Below, piece by piece: positions 18,001 through 26,821 of a stretch of 64,000 nt of DNA. Position 1 is the first letter of the stretch. Every line of letters starts with the position of its first letter. The position numbers were made by a program, and so were the translations under genes. The notes beneath the pieces are model-generated. The model saw only the letters and a list, made by a program, of their open reading frames with translations. It made no database searches and was not told where the DNA came from. Source of the stretch: Pseudoalteromonas piratica (GTDB lineage Bacteria; Pseudomonadota; Gammaproteobacteria; Enterobacterales; Alteromonadaceae); the NCBI RefSeq assembly GCF_000788395.1, contig NZ_CP009888.1, positions 2,500,001 through 2,564,000 of the forward strand. The letters run 5' to 3'.

Positions 18001-18094
18001 CTTGCACACCTGCTTTGATGTCTTCTAAGCAAATTCCTGTTAATGCTTTTTCTATTGCAGCTTCTAATGCTTGCTCGTTTGTTTGACTAACCAT
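15053..18094 (-). CDS. hsdR: type I restriction enzyme, R subunit
   Basis: A 1013-aa motor and nuclease subunit. The PD-(D/E)xK nuclease residues are D158 and E172-x-K174 (LELKN), followed by a Q-rich motif (HGQKQYRNDRD). The SF2 translocase has Walker A SAGSGKS (325-331), DEAH (439-442) and FTATP, and a helical C-terminal region that docks on the methylase. It cleaves unmethylated DNA after ATP-driven translocation, with HsdM and HsdS. It is separated from hsdS by two DUF262 genes but lies in the same co-directional run (2-bp gap, GGAGTAACT ribosome-binding site). Confidence 0.95.
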   Translation of the reverse strand: MVSQTNEQALEAAIEKALTGICLEDIKAGVQEAAPDFGNKFYKLGQPTDFDMHYALDTNYFWQFLENTQEDELEKLKRNSPNDWQRKVLERFDRLIKKHGILHLLKKGLSVDDAHLNLMYPAPLASSSDKVHQNFAANIFSATRQLRYSKANPLQEIDMVLFINGIPLITLELKNTWTGQTARYHGQKQYRNDRDITQSLLQFGRCLVHMAVDTDEVYMTTKLAGKSTYFLPFNKGNGHGQGNPPNTSSFGTGGHKTAYLWEEVFGKESLANIIQHFVRLDGSSKDDLKKRTLFFPRYHQMDVVRKLVDHAATHGVGQTYLIQHSAGSGKSNSITWAAYQLIETYPKSADVPGSRGIEQPLFDSVIVVTDRRLLDKQLRDNIKEFSEVKNIVAPAFKSSELKSALENGKKIIITTIQKFPFIIDGISDLSDKRFAVIIDEAHSSQSGSAHDNMNRAMGKSEIEEAEDAQDKVLQAMRSRKMRGNASYLAFTATPKNSTLEKFGQQQEDGSFKPFHLYSMKQAIEEGFILDVIANYTTYKSYYEIEKSIQDNPEFDTKKAQKRLRAYVETSQQTIDTKAEIMLEHFIPHVVNSKKLKGKAKGMVVTQNIETAIRYYKAITRQLDQQGNPFKAVIAFSGTKEVDGIEYTEAEMNGFPEGETKDKFDTDEYRLLIVANKYLTGFDQPKLCAMYVDKKLASVLCVQTLSRLNRSAPKLGKKTEDLFVLDFFNSVDDIKTSFDPFYTSTTLSEATDINVLHELKDSMDDVGVYEWYEVEDFIKRYFNNEDAQTLSPIIDTAANRFNYELELQDEDKVDFKVKAKQFVKIYGQMASIMPYEIVAWEKLFWFLKFLIPKLIVKDPDSEALDELLESVDLSSYGLQRVKLNYGIGLDAEETELAPQNPNPRGAHGGEEERDPLDDIIKNFNERWFQGWSATPEEQKVKFINIAESIKQHPDFEAKYQNNPDPHNRELAFEKMLKEVMLARRKDELELYKLFAGDPAFKASWMQSMQRTVSL

Positions 18095-18096
18095 AG

Positions 18097-20142
18097 TTAC
18101 TCCTTGTCACCATAATGCGCTGCTAACGCACTTAACATCTCTTTTTGATGCTGTCTTATTTGTGTTTCTTGCCATTCGTTTTGCTCTTTTAATAGCTTGA
18201 ACATGGCTTTTAGCTTTAACGAGTCATATTGCGGTTTTGCTTCAAAATCGACAAGTTTCTTCTTAACCGCTTGATTGCTATATGACGAGTTTTCCCCAGG
18301 GCTTAATAAAACTAAATTACCAAAGGCATCCAAAAAGTCTCGCTCCAACACGTTTTGGTATTCTCCATGCTGTGGATATACATGCTCAACAGAATTTTTA
18401 GCCGTGATACGATAGTTTTTAAACTGCTCTAGGTGCCTATCTGCCTCTTGTTTCCACAAGATGTATTCTAGTTTTTGAAACCAATAATGCTCAAAGCTCG
18501 TTCCTCTCGCTTCAGTAAAATAATCTGCGTTTGTTTGCCAAGAATTAACTTCGGGTTGCTGTTGTTTGGCTTGCTTAAAGCTGGCTGTCTTTTGCGTTTC
18601 AGACTCAGCCGCTAATGATAAATCGTTATCAACTTTTTCAAGCAAGGCTATGGCTTGTGCATCTTCAGTAATATTTTCTTTTATCAAGCCTGCAATAAAT
18701 GGAGTGATCCAATACTGAGCACTGCGTTCACCGGTAAAGTTACGAACGCTTTGAAGCATGACTAATTCGTTAAGCTCTTTTTGAGTTCGGTTAATGTACC
18801 ACTTGCCACTTGATTCGCTTCTTGTCAGGTACGTTAAACGCAACTGCTCGTCGTCACTATCGTCACGCTCTACCCACTTAACCACCCAACGGTCAAACTG
18901 GTAACGTACTTGCCACAAGGTTTTAATAAACTCTTTTACTTCTTCTTCACTAGCTTTGGTCAATGGTTCAAAGGTTTCTAGTAACTTGTCAGCATGCACA
19001 CGAGGAATAACATCGTCTGTACCATCGCCTAACTCAACTGCACGGTTGGCTAAATAAATGCGATAGGCATGAATAAGTAATAATGGGAAACTAATAATAG
19101 GACGGCAATATACGGTTTCGGCTTCTAAATCGTAGCTGCCAGCATCCTGCTCATTGTCTAATTTGTTATCTTTACCCTCGTCGCTACTACTTTCTGCACC
19201 TGCCTTTAACTGCTCTGCTAGCTGCATAATGGTTAAGCCCTTTTTATGCACAGTACTACCCGAATTTTTTACAAATAATTTTTCATCAAAGAAAGCCAAA
19301 TGCTCTGCTTTAATATCATTCCACGGAGCGTTAGGAAAAACTTTACGAACATTGCGCTCAAAGTAATTTTCCATGTGTTCACATGCTAACCACATAGCAT
19401 CAAATAAAGGCTTATCATTAGAAATTTGCTTAAGCAGCTTTGATTTTAATATATCTGCTTGCTCAAGCTGTACACCTGCAGTATTCATGGTGGCAAACAA
19501 ACGATTCAAATCCATTTGCTGTGGAACAATGTTATTCACCCATTGCACATGATTAAAAATATAATCACCTAGTAAAATACGGTCTTCATACTTAAGCGCT
19601 TTTACCTGTTGCTCTAATACCTGTAGCGCTGCATAAATGCGCTTTAAATATGGGTTTTCACCAATGGCTTCTAGCCCAGGAAATACATATTCATCTAGGC
19701 CAGCTAAACTACCTAACAAATGCTGCACTTGGTCTCGAATGGTAAATTGCAGTCTAGGCTGCTTTTTAAAAGCGGCAGTATCGGCAATGGCTGAATCAAC
19801 TTTTACCATTTTAAAAGCAAGCGCAATGAGCATTAATGTCGTGGTGCGTTGCTGCCCATCAATTAGCTCATAAATTCCATTGCCATCTTCATCTTGCTCT
19901 ATCGATGTAAGCACCGTACCAATAAAGTAGTTTGGCTCTTTCGCCACGCGAGCATCATTAATATCTTTAAATAGCTTTAATACGGCTTCATCTGGCCAAA
20001 CATAAGGGCGTTGATAACTCGGTATACTAAATTGATATTCATTGGTTTGAATGTAACTTAGCGTGAGCACTTGAGTTTCAACGTGATGCTGTGGTGGCTG
20101 ATTTCCTTTTGCATAAGCTTCATTTGTAAATACATTACCCAT
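18097..20142 (-). CDS. DUF262-DUF1524 protein (GmrSD/BrxU-like modification-dependent nuclease)
   Basis: A 681-aa protein combining both halves of a GmrSD-type enzyme. The N-terminal DUF262 domain has YQRPYVW (43-49) and the nucleotide-hydrolysis motif DGQQR (95-99), followed by FATMNTAGVQLEQADILK. The C-terminal DUF1524 His-Me nuclease has VEHVYPQ (585-591) and NLVLLSPGENSSYSN. Related proteins cut DNA with modified bases, hydrolysing NTP. The start at 20142 has a well-spaced GGAG; an ATG at 20154 is an alternative. It overlaps the preceding DUF262 gene by 8 bp, which suggests joint action. The substrate is unknown. Confidence 0.85.
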   Translation of the reverse strand: MGNVFTNEAYAKGNQPPQHHVETQVLTLSYIQTNEYQFSIPSYQRPYVWPDEAVLKLFKDINDARVAKEPNYFIGTVLTSIEQDEDGNGIYELIDGQQRTTTLMLIALAFKMVKVDSAIADTAAFKKQPRLQFTIRDQVQHLLGSLAGLDEYVFPGLEAIGENPYLKRIYAALQVLEQQVKALKYEDRILLGDYIFNHVQWVNNIVPQQMDLNRLFATMNTAGVQLEQADILKSKLLKQISNDKPLFDAMWLACEHMENYFERNVRKVFPNAPWNDIKAEHLAFFDEKLFVKNSGSTVHKKGLTIMQLAEQLKAGAESSSDEGKDNKLDNEQDAGSYDLEAETVYCRPIISFPLLLIHAYRIYLANRAVELGDGTDDVIPRVHADKLLETFEPLTKASEEEVKEFIKTLWQVRYQFDRWVVKWVERDDSDDEQLRLTYLTRSESSGKWYINRTQKELNELVMLQSVRNFTGERSAQYWITPFIAGLIKENITEDAQAIALLEKVDNDLSLAAESETQKTASFKQAKQQQPEVNSWQTNADYFTEARGTSFEHYWFQKLEYILWKQEADRHLEQFKNYRITAKNSVEHVYPQHGEYQNVLERDFLDAFGNLVLLSPGENSSYSNQAVKKKLVDFEAKPQYDSLKLKAMFKLLKEQNEWQETQIRQHQKEMLSALAAHYGDKE

Positions 20143-21715
20143 GTTGCTCTCCATTGTTCTCTTTCATGCTCAACTGATTAACAGACACTGTTTTAGTGCC
20201 TAAAGGAAGGATATAAGCATCCAACTCTGCAGTATAAGTGTTAGCAAGTGCTTGGGCTGACTCTCCTTCAATAACCTTTATTCCCAAATGCTTTAATACG
20301 CTAAATATAAAGCGCTTTTTAACGCTTTTTTTATCAACGGCTAAGTTGGCAGGATCAGTTTTAAAGCTAAAACGATCTAAATAATCAAAACACATATTTG
20401 GTGTGTAGCTCGCTGTAATCCAGTCGAGTACAGGATTATCACGAACAAACGCTGAAATAGAATTCTCCCTCACCGCTTTTTGATTACTTACCCGTGGCGA
20501 GTAGATAACCCGAAACAGTTTCTTCGCAGCTATATCTAATTGTTGTTCACCAAATTGACTAATGTAGATAAGCAATGCTGTGTCGTATAATCCTTTTACA
20601 TAGCTACAACCATCAAGCTGGCAGATAAGCCCATGATAAAAATGAAAAAAGCGTGCAAGGGTGTTTTCTTTGTCAGTGGAAGAATATGCAGTGACCTTTT
20701 TATGTTTTACGTTTTTATTATTAATTACGGAGGTTAAATACTTAGCTCTTAACTGCTCAAAGTAGCTCAAATAATGAATGGTATTAATGCCACTATTTAA
20801 AGGCTGCCTTAATTCATAGCCTTGTTGTGCTTGTTTACCTATTTGACCACCATCAGGCAAGTACACTCGCTCAAAGCGTCCAAATGCTATGTCATCACCT
20901 TTACCTGTGCTTTCGCCAAGTTCACTAACTACAGCGCTTCTTACTAAATGTGGTTGCCTGTGCGAAGGTACATTACGGTTATATAGTTTTTGCCAGTAGC
21001 GCCCTTTTAACAATGACCCAACAACGGGATTTAAATCGCCTAGCGCTTCCCATTTAGCCGCAAATTCATTTCGGCTATGCCGCTCAATCGCTCTAAGGTG
21101 ATGAGCTTTAATAATGTCTGGGCCACTTAGCCTAACACCACCGGTATTCTGAGTTTCAAAAAAACGGTAGGCATCGTCTTCACTGCGAGTAACAACCAGA
21201 GTTAGATTGATTTTATTGGCATCAAATGTGGTAATTTGGCTAGCATTACTGCTTGTTGAGTATTCCTGTAACCAAGCAAGATTTTGAATGATTTGTTGTT
21301 GCGATTCTGGTGAGTCGTAGCTTAAAGAAAGTTCAAAAGGGCCTGAGTCAAAAGAGCTAGATTCAAATCCACCTTGGTCGCTAGCTTGATTAGCCAAACT
21401 TTGTACATAAGCAATCAATGCTAAAGTGGTTAACCGTTGCTGGCCATCTATAATATTTAACTGACCATTCTCTGATGACTGATGCAATATGACACTGCCC
21501 AAGTAATACCCATAGTCACTATCACTTTGTGCTAAATCACCTAAATGAAGCTGATAATCACTTAACAGTTTTTTTATTTGCACTTCGCCCCAACGATAAG
21601 GGCGTTGATACTCAGGTATCGCTAATTCGCCAACAAGTTCAGTTTCATTGGCACTAACAATACTTTGTTTACTGAATAACTGCGCTAAGGTACAACTTGC
21701 AACTTCAACCGACAT
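20135..21715 (-). CDS. DUF262 protein without a recognisable DUF1524 nuclease
   Basis: A 526-aa protein with the DUF262 signature: YQRPYRW (36-42), DGQQRLTTL (90-98) and FFETQNTGGVRLSGPDIIKA. I see no HVxPQ histidine or asparagine motif at its C-terminal end, so it resembles GmrS (the NTPase half) alone, while its neighbour carries both domains. The two genes overlap and lie between hsdS and hsdR. They may form one heteromeric enzyme, or the nuclease of the second may serve both. Start ATG with GGAAG upstream; 12-bp gap from hsdS. Confidence 0.8.
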   Translation of the reverse strand: MSVEVASCTLAQLFSKQSIVSANETELVGELAIPEYQRPYRWGEVQIKKLLSDYQLHLGDLAQSDSDYGYYLGSVILHQSSENGQLNIIDGQQRLTTLALIAYVQSLANQASDQGGFESSSFDSGPFELSLSYDSPESQQQIIQNLAWLQEYSTSSNASQITTFDANKINLTLVVTRSEDDAYRFFETQNTGGVRLSGPDIIKAHHLRAIERHSRNEFAAKWEALGDLNPVVGSLLKGRYWQKLYNRNVPSHRQPHLVRSAVVSELGESTGKGDDIAFGRFERVYLPDGGQIGKQAQQGYELRQPLNSGINTIHYLSYFEQLRAKYLTSVINNKNVKHKKVTAYSSTDKENTLARFFHFYHGLICQLDGCSYVKGLYDTALLIYISQFGEQQLDIAAKKLFRVIYSPRVSNQKAVRENSISAFVRDNPVLDWITASYTPNMCFDYLDRFSFKTDPANLAVDKKSVKKRFIFSVLKHLGIKVIEGESAQALANTYTAELDAYILPLGTKTVSVNQLSMKENNGEQHG

Positions 21716-21727
21716 ACGTCTTCCTTG

Positions 21728-23023
21728 TTAGCTTAATTCTGAATCCACTTCTGGCACTTTAATTTTGCCTGTTACCGCACTGTTAATTAGCGTGGTTTTG
21801 TATTCTTTGAGTTTTTCGATTTGTTGCTGAAACAATTGTTCTGCTTGAACTAGTTTCTGTGTATGCCGATTTATATAACTAATTATTTCTTTTTGCTCAC
21901 TTGCTGGAGGATAAGGTACGTAAATCGCTCCAAATTTATCAAAATACAAACGCAACCGAACATCCATAATTCCTCGTGAATGTTTTTTAAGTTCTGCTGA
22001 ACATTGTTTAGTCCTGAACAAGTAATGATAAAAATAAGGTGCCATATCACATTTTGGACGCAATATGTCATATGCAGGACTTGTCACGCCTTCATACTCA
22101 GATAAACCAATGGCTCCCATCCAAGCAAGTAACTTGTTAACTATAAAGTCTCCTTTTTTCACCAACCAATATCCGTCAGTAGTTGAAGCTTTATTTCCTT
22201 TTTCTTCTAACTCTTTTCTTGGTTTAACCCCGATAGCTGCATAAATAGAAAGAAGTTCGTGAACATTATTTTTTTCCGATGCCTCCATAACCAATTCAAA
22301 CAAGTGCTTAACCTTCCGTAACTCCCAATGTTCGGGTATATCTCCGATCCACTCTATATTTGAACTTTTAGTCGGAACTTTAGGCGATATCCCCTTGAAT
22401 ATGGCTTGTTGAATAATGATTTCCTTCCGCTCTTTTAACAATGCAATTTGCTTTTCTTTAATAGAAATCACTTCTTCAATTTGTTTTGTCTTTTTATCAA
22501 GAAATTCTGCTATTAAATTTTGCTCTTCTATCGGAGGTAAAAGGATTTGAATGTCGCCAAACTTGCTCCAACTCCTAAAATCACTTGTATTTTGCCTAAC
22601 TCCATTTGAAAGTACTTTATATACATTTCTGATAGCTAACATTTTCAAGTAGTAAGCGATATAAATTTTATTATGCTTACTATCACATACATGAACTACA
22701 GAAGTGCAGTCGCCTGTATGCGTCGATATTGAAATTGCACCATGCCAAGCATCCATGCCGTGTACTAGAAGATCTCCTTCATTTACTCCTTGATAGTCAT
22801 GCTGTGTCAACGAAACTAGTCCTTGGTTTACATCTCCTGAAAGTTTCGTAAATCCATGATTTGAGCAAATAACTGTATTTCCATTGCGTTTTCTTGGTCT
22901 CTCTAATTTGCGTAATACATGTTTTGCAATTGTTATTCCCCAGTGTTCAGGTATCCTTTCTAGCCATTCGACTTCTGAATCTTTAAATGCGCTATAACTA
23001 TGTAAATTGCTCCGCTCACTCAT
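21728..23023 (-). CDS. hsdS: type I restriction enzyme, specificity (S) subunit
   Basis: A 431-aa specificity subunit with the usual two half-repeats. Each begins with the same entry motif (VEWLERIPEHWG near residue 18, and IEWIGDIPEHWE near residue 220), carries a target-recognition domain and ends in a conserved helix (IAEFLDKKTKQIEEVI and IISYINRHTQKLVQAE). It sets the DNA target of the HsdM methylase and the HsdR nuclease. The recognition sequence cannot be read from the protein. It starts 2 bases after the hsdM stop with a GGAGAG ribosome-binding site. Confidence 0.94.
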   Translation of the reverse strand: MSERSNLHSYSAFKDSEVEWLERIPEHWGITIAKHVLRKLERPRKRNGNTVICSNHGFTKLSGDVNQGLVSLTQHDYQGVNEGDLLVHGMDAWHGAISISTHTGDCTSVVHVCDSKHNKIYIAYYLKMLAIRNVYKVLSNGVRQNTSDFRSWSKFGDIQILLPPIEEQNLIAEFLDKKTKQIEEVISIKEKQIALLKERKEIIIQQAIFKGISPKVPTKSSNIEWIGDIPEHWELRKVKHLFELVMEASEKNNVHELLSIYAAIGVKPRKELEEKGNKASTTDGYWLVKKGDFIVNKLLAWMGAIGLSEYEGVTSPAYDILRPKCDMAPYFYHYLFRTKQCSAELKKHSRGIMDVRLRLYFDKFGAIYVPYPPASEQKEIISYINRHTQKLVQAEQLFQQQIEKLKEYKTTLINSAVTGKIKVPEVDSELS

Positions 23024-23025
23024 TA

Positions 23026-25458
23026 CTACTCTCCTTGTACCTTGGATATTTCAACTCCTAAAATATCAGCAATCAATCCTTCAGCTTGATGCTCTAAGCT
23101 AATAATCTCTGACGCTACTTCTTCCACTGAGCGCAAAGGTTTGTTTTGATAAAAATATTTATTAAAGCTTATTTCGTATCCTATTTTAGTGCTATCAAGG
23201 TTAATCCAAGCTTCATTTATGTGCGAAATTACTTCATCTAGGAAATATTGATGAATTTCAAAAGTACTAGTTTCTTTGTCTTCGTTATAAGTCAAAGGTA
23301 CTGTTTCGGTGTCACGTAAATCCAAATTGCTTTCATAAGTTATGAATTCTAAATTCTTGCCTTCAACAGCAAAATAGCCAAAATCAGCCATATCAGTGAC
23401 GTCACAACCAAGGTGATGCAACAGGTTATCGAGCTTATCTTGTTTGAATTTGACGACTTTCTTGACCACTTTTATGGCATTTTCATCGTACCAGCTTACA
23501 GCATCGAGAATTGCTTTCTTCTCTGAAGCACTCAGTTTGATTTCAAGTGCTTTTAACTGAACATCAACATCAATTTTGAATTGATTAAAATCATTACTTT
23601 CTGTATTCATTCCTTGATTTTCAAATACTACTTTTAACTGATTAGCTGTACTTACAAGCTCTCCAAGTTTCTGCCACACTTTGATGTCTAGCAGCTTAGT
23701 CTTTGCTTTAGTATTTAACTTAATATCATTTTCATCACACCAAGTAATAACATCGTTTTCGATACTTTTGAGGAAGCCTGTCTCATATACTTTGTCGCCA
23801 TACTCACTAAACAGGTATTCCATTGGTTCACGAAGTGATTTATCAAAGCGTAGTGGTGCTATAAGTTCATCTTTAAATTGAGCGCAACGTCTGTCTGGGC
23901 GCTCGATATTCACTTTGTAGTAACCGAAATCTTGGTTATCAAAAACCTTAGCGGCAATTCCAATAGGATCATTGTTGTCGTTTAATTGGCGCTCGACATT
24001 TGCAGTATCTAAGTAAGTATGAGTAATTTCTTCGATATGCTCAGGTGAAAACTCACAATTTTTGCTACCAAGATTTTTACGTAGCTTTCTGAATAACAAG
24101 CTAGCATCAATTAGTTGTACTTTGCCTTTGCGCTCTTTAGGTTTGTTATTGCTAAGTAACCAAATATAAGTGGTGATCCCCGTGTTATAGAACAGGTTAT
24201 TTGGTAATTGCACTATGGTATCAAGCATGTCATTTTCGATGATGTATCTACGAATATTAGATTCACCAGAGCCTGCATCACCAGTAAATAAGCTAGAACC
24301 ATTATGGATTGAAGCGATACGACTACCTAATGGACTGGCATCCGTTGATTTCATTTTGCTGACCATTTCCATTAGAAATAGCAATTGTCCGTCGCTTGAA
24401 CGAGGAGTGGCATCAACTTTCGATTTATTACCCCAATAATCCGCTAATTCAACGATAAAGCGCGGGTCGATAACATCAGAACCGTCTTTGATATTTTTAA
24501 CTTCACTCGCCCAACTTTTACCATAAGGCGGGTTAGATAGACAAAAATCAAAGCGCTGTCCTACAAATTCATCGGTAGAAAGCGTGGAGCCAACTTTAAT
24601 ATTTTCTGGATCTTTGCCTTTGATCATCATGTCTGATTTACAAATAGCGTAGGTTTCGTCGTTGACTTCTTTACCGTACAAATAGATATCGCGCTGAGTG
24701 CCCTCTACTGGGTATTTTTCTGCAATGAAGTTTTCTGATTCAGTGAGCATTCCGCCACTACCACAAGCTGGGTCATAACAAGTAATTGTCAGCGGTAACT
24801 CATCTTTGATAGGGTCGAATACTAGGTGAGTCATTAATTCGATAACTTCGCGAGGGGTAAAATGCTCACCCGCTTCTTCGTTGTTTTCTTCGTTGAACTT
24901 TCTGATCAACTCTTCGAAAACATAGCCCATACCTAAGTTTGTTAACGCCGGTAGCTTATTACCTTCAGGATCTTCTTTATCTTTTGGCGTTAAGTTGATG
25001 TAAGGTGAAATAAACTTTTCAAGGACATCGAGCAATACATCTTTGTTCGCCATATGCTGAATTTTACTTTTCAGCTCGAAGCACTCGATGATTTCTTTTA
25101 CGTTATCACTAAAACCATTTAGGTACTCTTCAAAATTAGCAAGCAAAATTTGGCGATTGTTTGTAGCTGTTTTAAATAAAGTAGTGAGTGTCCACTTTGA
25201 GGTGTTATAGAAAACATAACCAGACTCTTGCACTAATGGCGCATCATCAAGCTCTGTAGCTTGCATATCTTCTAGCTGAAATTTTACTTCGGCAAGTACT
25301 GCTTCCTTTGTTGGTTCAAGTAATGTGTCTAATCTGCGAAGCACAACCATTGGTAGAATTACGTCACGATATTTACCGCGCACGTATACGTCACGCAAGC
25401 AGTCGTCTGCGATTGACCATATGAAAGAAACTAATTTGTTATGTGCGCTGTGGTCCAT
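23026..25458 (-). CDS. hsdM: type I restriction enzyme, methylase (M) subunit
   Basis: An 810-aa N6-adenine methyltransferase. HsdM N-terminal helical domain (about residues 1-150), then GEHFTPREV (197-205), SAM-binding DPACGSGG (229-236) and catalytic NPPY (309-312). The C-terminal part (about residues 530-810) is longer than in E. coli HsdM and rich in predicted helix. With HsdS it protects host DNA. It is the first gene after the WYL regulator (51-bp gap), with an AGGA ribosome-binding site. Confidence 0.95.
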   Translation of the reverse strand: MDHSAHNKLVSFIWSIADDCLRDVYVRGKYRDVILPMVVLRRLDTLLEPTKEAVLAEVKFQLEDMQATELDDAPLVQESGYVFYNTSKWTLTTLFKTATNNRQILLANFEEYLNGFSDNVKEIIECFELKSKIQHMANKDVLLDVLEKFISPYINLTPKDKEDPEGNKLPALTNLGMGYVFEELIRKFNEENNEEAGEHFTPREVIELMTHLVFDPIKDELPLTITCYDPACGSGGMLTESENFIAEKYPVEGTQRDIYLYGKEVNDETYAICKSDMMIKGKDPENIKVGSTLSTDEFVGQRFDFCLSNPPYGKSWASEVKNIKDGSDVIDPRFIVELADYWGNKSKVDATPRSSDGQLLFLMEMVSKMKSTDASPLGSRIASIHNGSSLFTGDAGSGESNIRRYIIENDMLDTIVQLPNNLFYNTGITTYIWLLSNNKPKERKGKVQLIDASLLFRKLRKNLGSKNCEFSPEHIEEITHTYLDTANVERQLNDNNDPIGIAAKVFDNQDFGYYKVNIERPDRRCAQFKDELIAPLRFDKSLREPMEYLFSEYGDKVYETGFLKSIENDVITWCDENDIKLNTKAKTKLLDIKVWQKLGELVSTANQLKVVFENQGMNTESNDFNQFKIDVDVQLKALEIKLSASEKKAILDAVSWYDENAIKVVKKVVKFKQDKLDNLLHHLGCDVTDMADFGYFAVEGKNLEFITYESNLDLRDTETVPLTYNEDKETSTFEIHQYFLDEVISHINEAWINLDSTKIGYEISFNKYFYQNKPLRSVEEVASEIISLEHQAEGLIADILGVEISKVQGE

Positions 25459-25509
25459 GATTTTTCCTAAAATAAAGCGACTCTTTCGCTTTGGTTAATT
25501 CTTAAAATT

Positions 25510-26376
25510 CTATTCGTACCCGGGCGAGATTGTCATACTCGCCACGCTTTCTAATTCGTTTATATTGCTTAGCCAAAGGTGATATTCATCACCTTCTAAA
25601 GATGCATTTTTTGTACAGTCAACGTTCCACTGACGCATAAGGTAGCCAAGCAGAGCTTCTCTTACTTCTATGCGCAATACACCATCAATCATGTTGTAAT
25701 CTAGCTCTATTGCCTTTTTGTGCTTAACAGATGGATGAACTCTTAACTCAACATTGATAATGATGTTCCAACTGATGTCATTTGCTGCGAGTTGATTGTC
25801 ACTTACTGGCTGGTGAATTTCTGAAACGTTTTGTAATCGAGTACAAACGAAATCACGAAACTCATGGGTTTTACGATCAAAAGCTCTTACATGCCAACGT
25901 TGACCGTTGTTCGCAATGGCGTGAGGGACAATCTCTCTACGGCTTTCACCAGACGACAGAGAAACATAATCGCACCTGACTGCTTTTTTGTTATTGATCG
26001 CACGCATTAAAGTCGCAATTACATTTGAATCAGGGTGTATCAAACGAGTTGCATCAAAACAATGACTTGAAGGGTGTAAACCATTCGATAAACCATCGCC
26101 AAAACCTCTGCAAAGGCTGTTCAAAACGGCTTCAGGGTTATGAGTAAATAGAGGCTGGAATTCGTTTTTACGATAGTACTGTTTGTCTTCGTGTTTTAAT
26201 TCAAGATTATTAGGCGCTAATTCTCTATATAGCGTCAGGTCTCGAGAACATGAAGCAAGGCCTGTTTTGAAGTGATTGATCAGATCTGCACGCGCTATTT
26301 GCCCTATAAATTGCAGGCAAAAATCAATAAACGCAAGGCGCTCGCGTTGTGCATAATTTAGTTTTTCTAAATCCAT
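25510..26376 (-). CDS. WYL-domain transcriptional regulator of the BrxR/CapW type
   Basis: A 288-aa protein with an N-terminal winged helix (QRERLAFIDFCLQFIGQIARADL), a central WYL domain with the signature GQRWHVRAFDRKTHEFRDF, and a C-terminal WCX-like region. This layout and the RWHVRA..FRDF signature are those of BrxR and CapW, repressors that control BREX, CBASS and other defence operons and may sense a nucleotide or DNA ligand. It lies just upstream of and in line with hsdM, so it probably controls the whole run to zorD. A TATAAT box sits at 26410-26415 ahead of it. Confidence 0.86.
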   Translation of the reverse strand: MDLEKLNYAQRERLAFIDFCLQFIGQIARADLINHFKTGLASCSRDLTLYRELAPNNLELKHEDKQYYRKNEFQPLFTHNPEAVLNSLCRGFGDGLSNGLHPSSHCFDATRLIHPDSNVIATLMRAINNKKAVRCDYVSLSSGESRREIVPHAIANNGQRWHVRAFDRKTHEFRDFVCTRLQNVSEIHQPVSDNQLAANDISWNIIINVELRVHPSVKHKKAIELDYNMIDGVLRIEVREALLGYLMRQWNVDCTKNASLEGDEYHLWLSNINELESVASMTISPGYE

Positions 26377-26409
26377 CTAGTAATTCATAAGTGATTTTTA
26401 TGATTATTA

Positions 26410-26415
26410 ATTATA
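26410..26415 (-). promoter_or_regulatory. candidate -10 box for the WYL/RM/Zorya operon
   Basis: TATAAT read on the minus strand, 33 bases ahead of the WYL start codon, in an AT-rich 108-bp gap between the WYL gene and the Xre gene. TAACAA at about 16 bp upstream is a weak -35. Prediction only. Confidence 0.4.
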
Positions 26416-26484
26416 AAGTTACATGATTAAGTTGTTAGAAGCAATCATTTTGATAGCATCATTAAAATAACACATAGACTATTA

Positions 26485-26703
26485 CTACATACCAACCGCA
26501 GCTAATATATCAGATGGCTTACAACCCAACGCATTAGCAATATTATTAAGTTTATCTATGGTTAGATTGACTTCTCCTCTTTCTATTTTTCCGAGATAAG
26601 TTCTGTTTATCCCGGCGTTAAATGACAGATCTAGTTGAGTGAAGTCTTTTTCAATCCGAAGCAACTTAATTTTTTTCCCTAAAACTTCCGCAATTTCATT
26701 CAT
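26485..26703 (-). CDS. small Xre/Cro-type repressor (C-protein-like)
   Basis: A 72-aa one-domain HTH protein: LGKKIKLLRIEKDFTQLDLSFNAGI is the first HTH helices and TYLGKIERGEVNLTIDKLNNIANAL the recognition helix and hydrophobic core. Size and sequence fit the controller (C) proteins of restriction systems. It lies between the RM/Zorya operon and the divergent helicase cluster, so it could control either. Its start codon lies 119 bp from the likely start of the winged-helix gene, enough for a shared divergent promoter. Confidence 0.85.
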   Translation of the reverse strand: MNEIAEVLGKKIKLLRIEKDFTQLDLSFNAGINRTYLGKIERGEVNLTIDKLNNIANALGCKPSDILAAVGM

Positions 26704-26821
26704 TTAATAGCCTTAAGATTAAATGAACAAATATGCCATATTGCCTAAACCCACTCGACCGCATAAAATAATCATTTTGATGCTTATATACATCTTTATG
26801 GTTAATTTAGGTATTTTTGTG

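Noticed and set aside
26723..26821. N-terminal membrane segment for the winged-helix protein
   Set aside because: The early ATG would leave only 19 bp to the divergent Xre start codon; the ATG at 26822 fits the domain start better.
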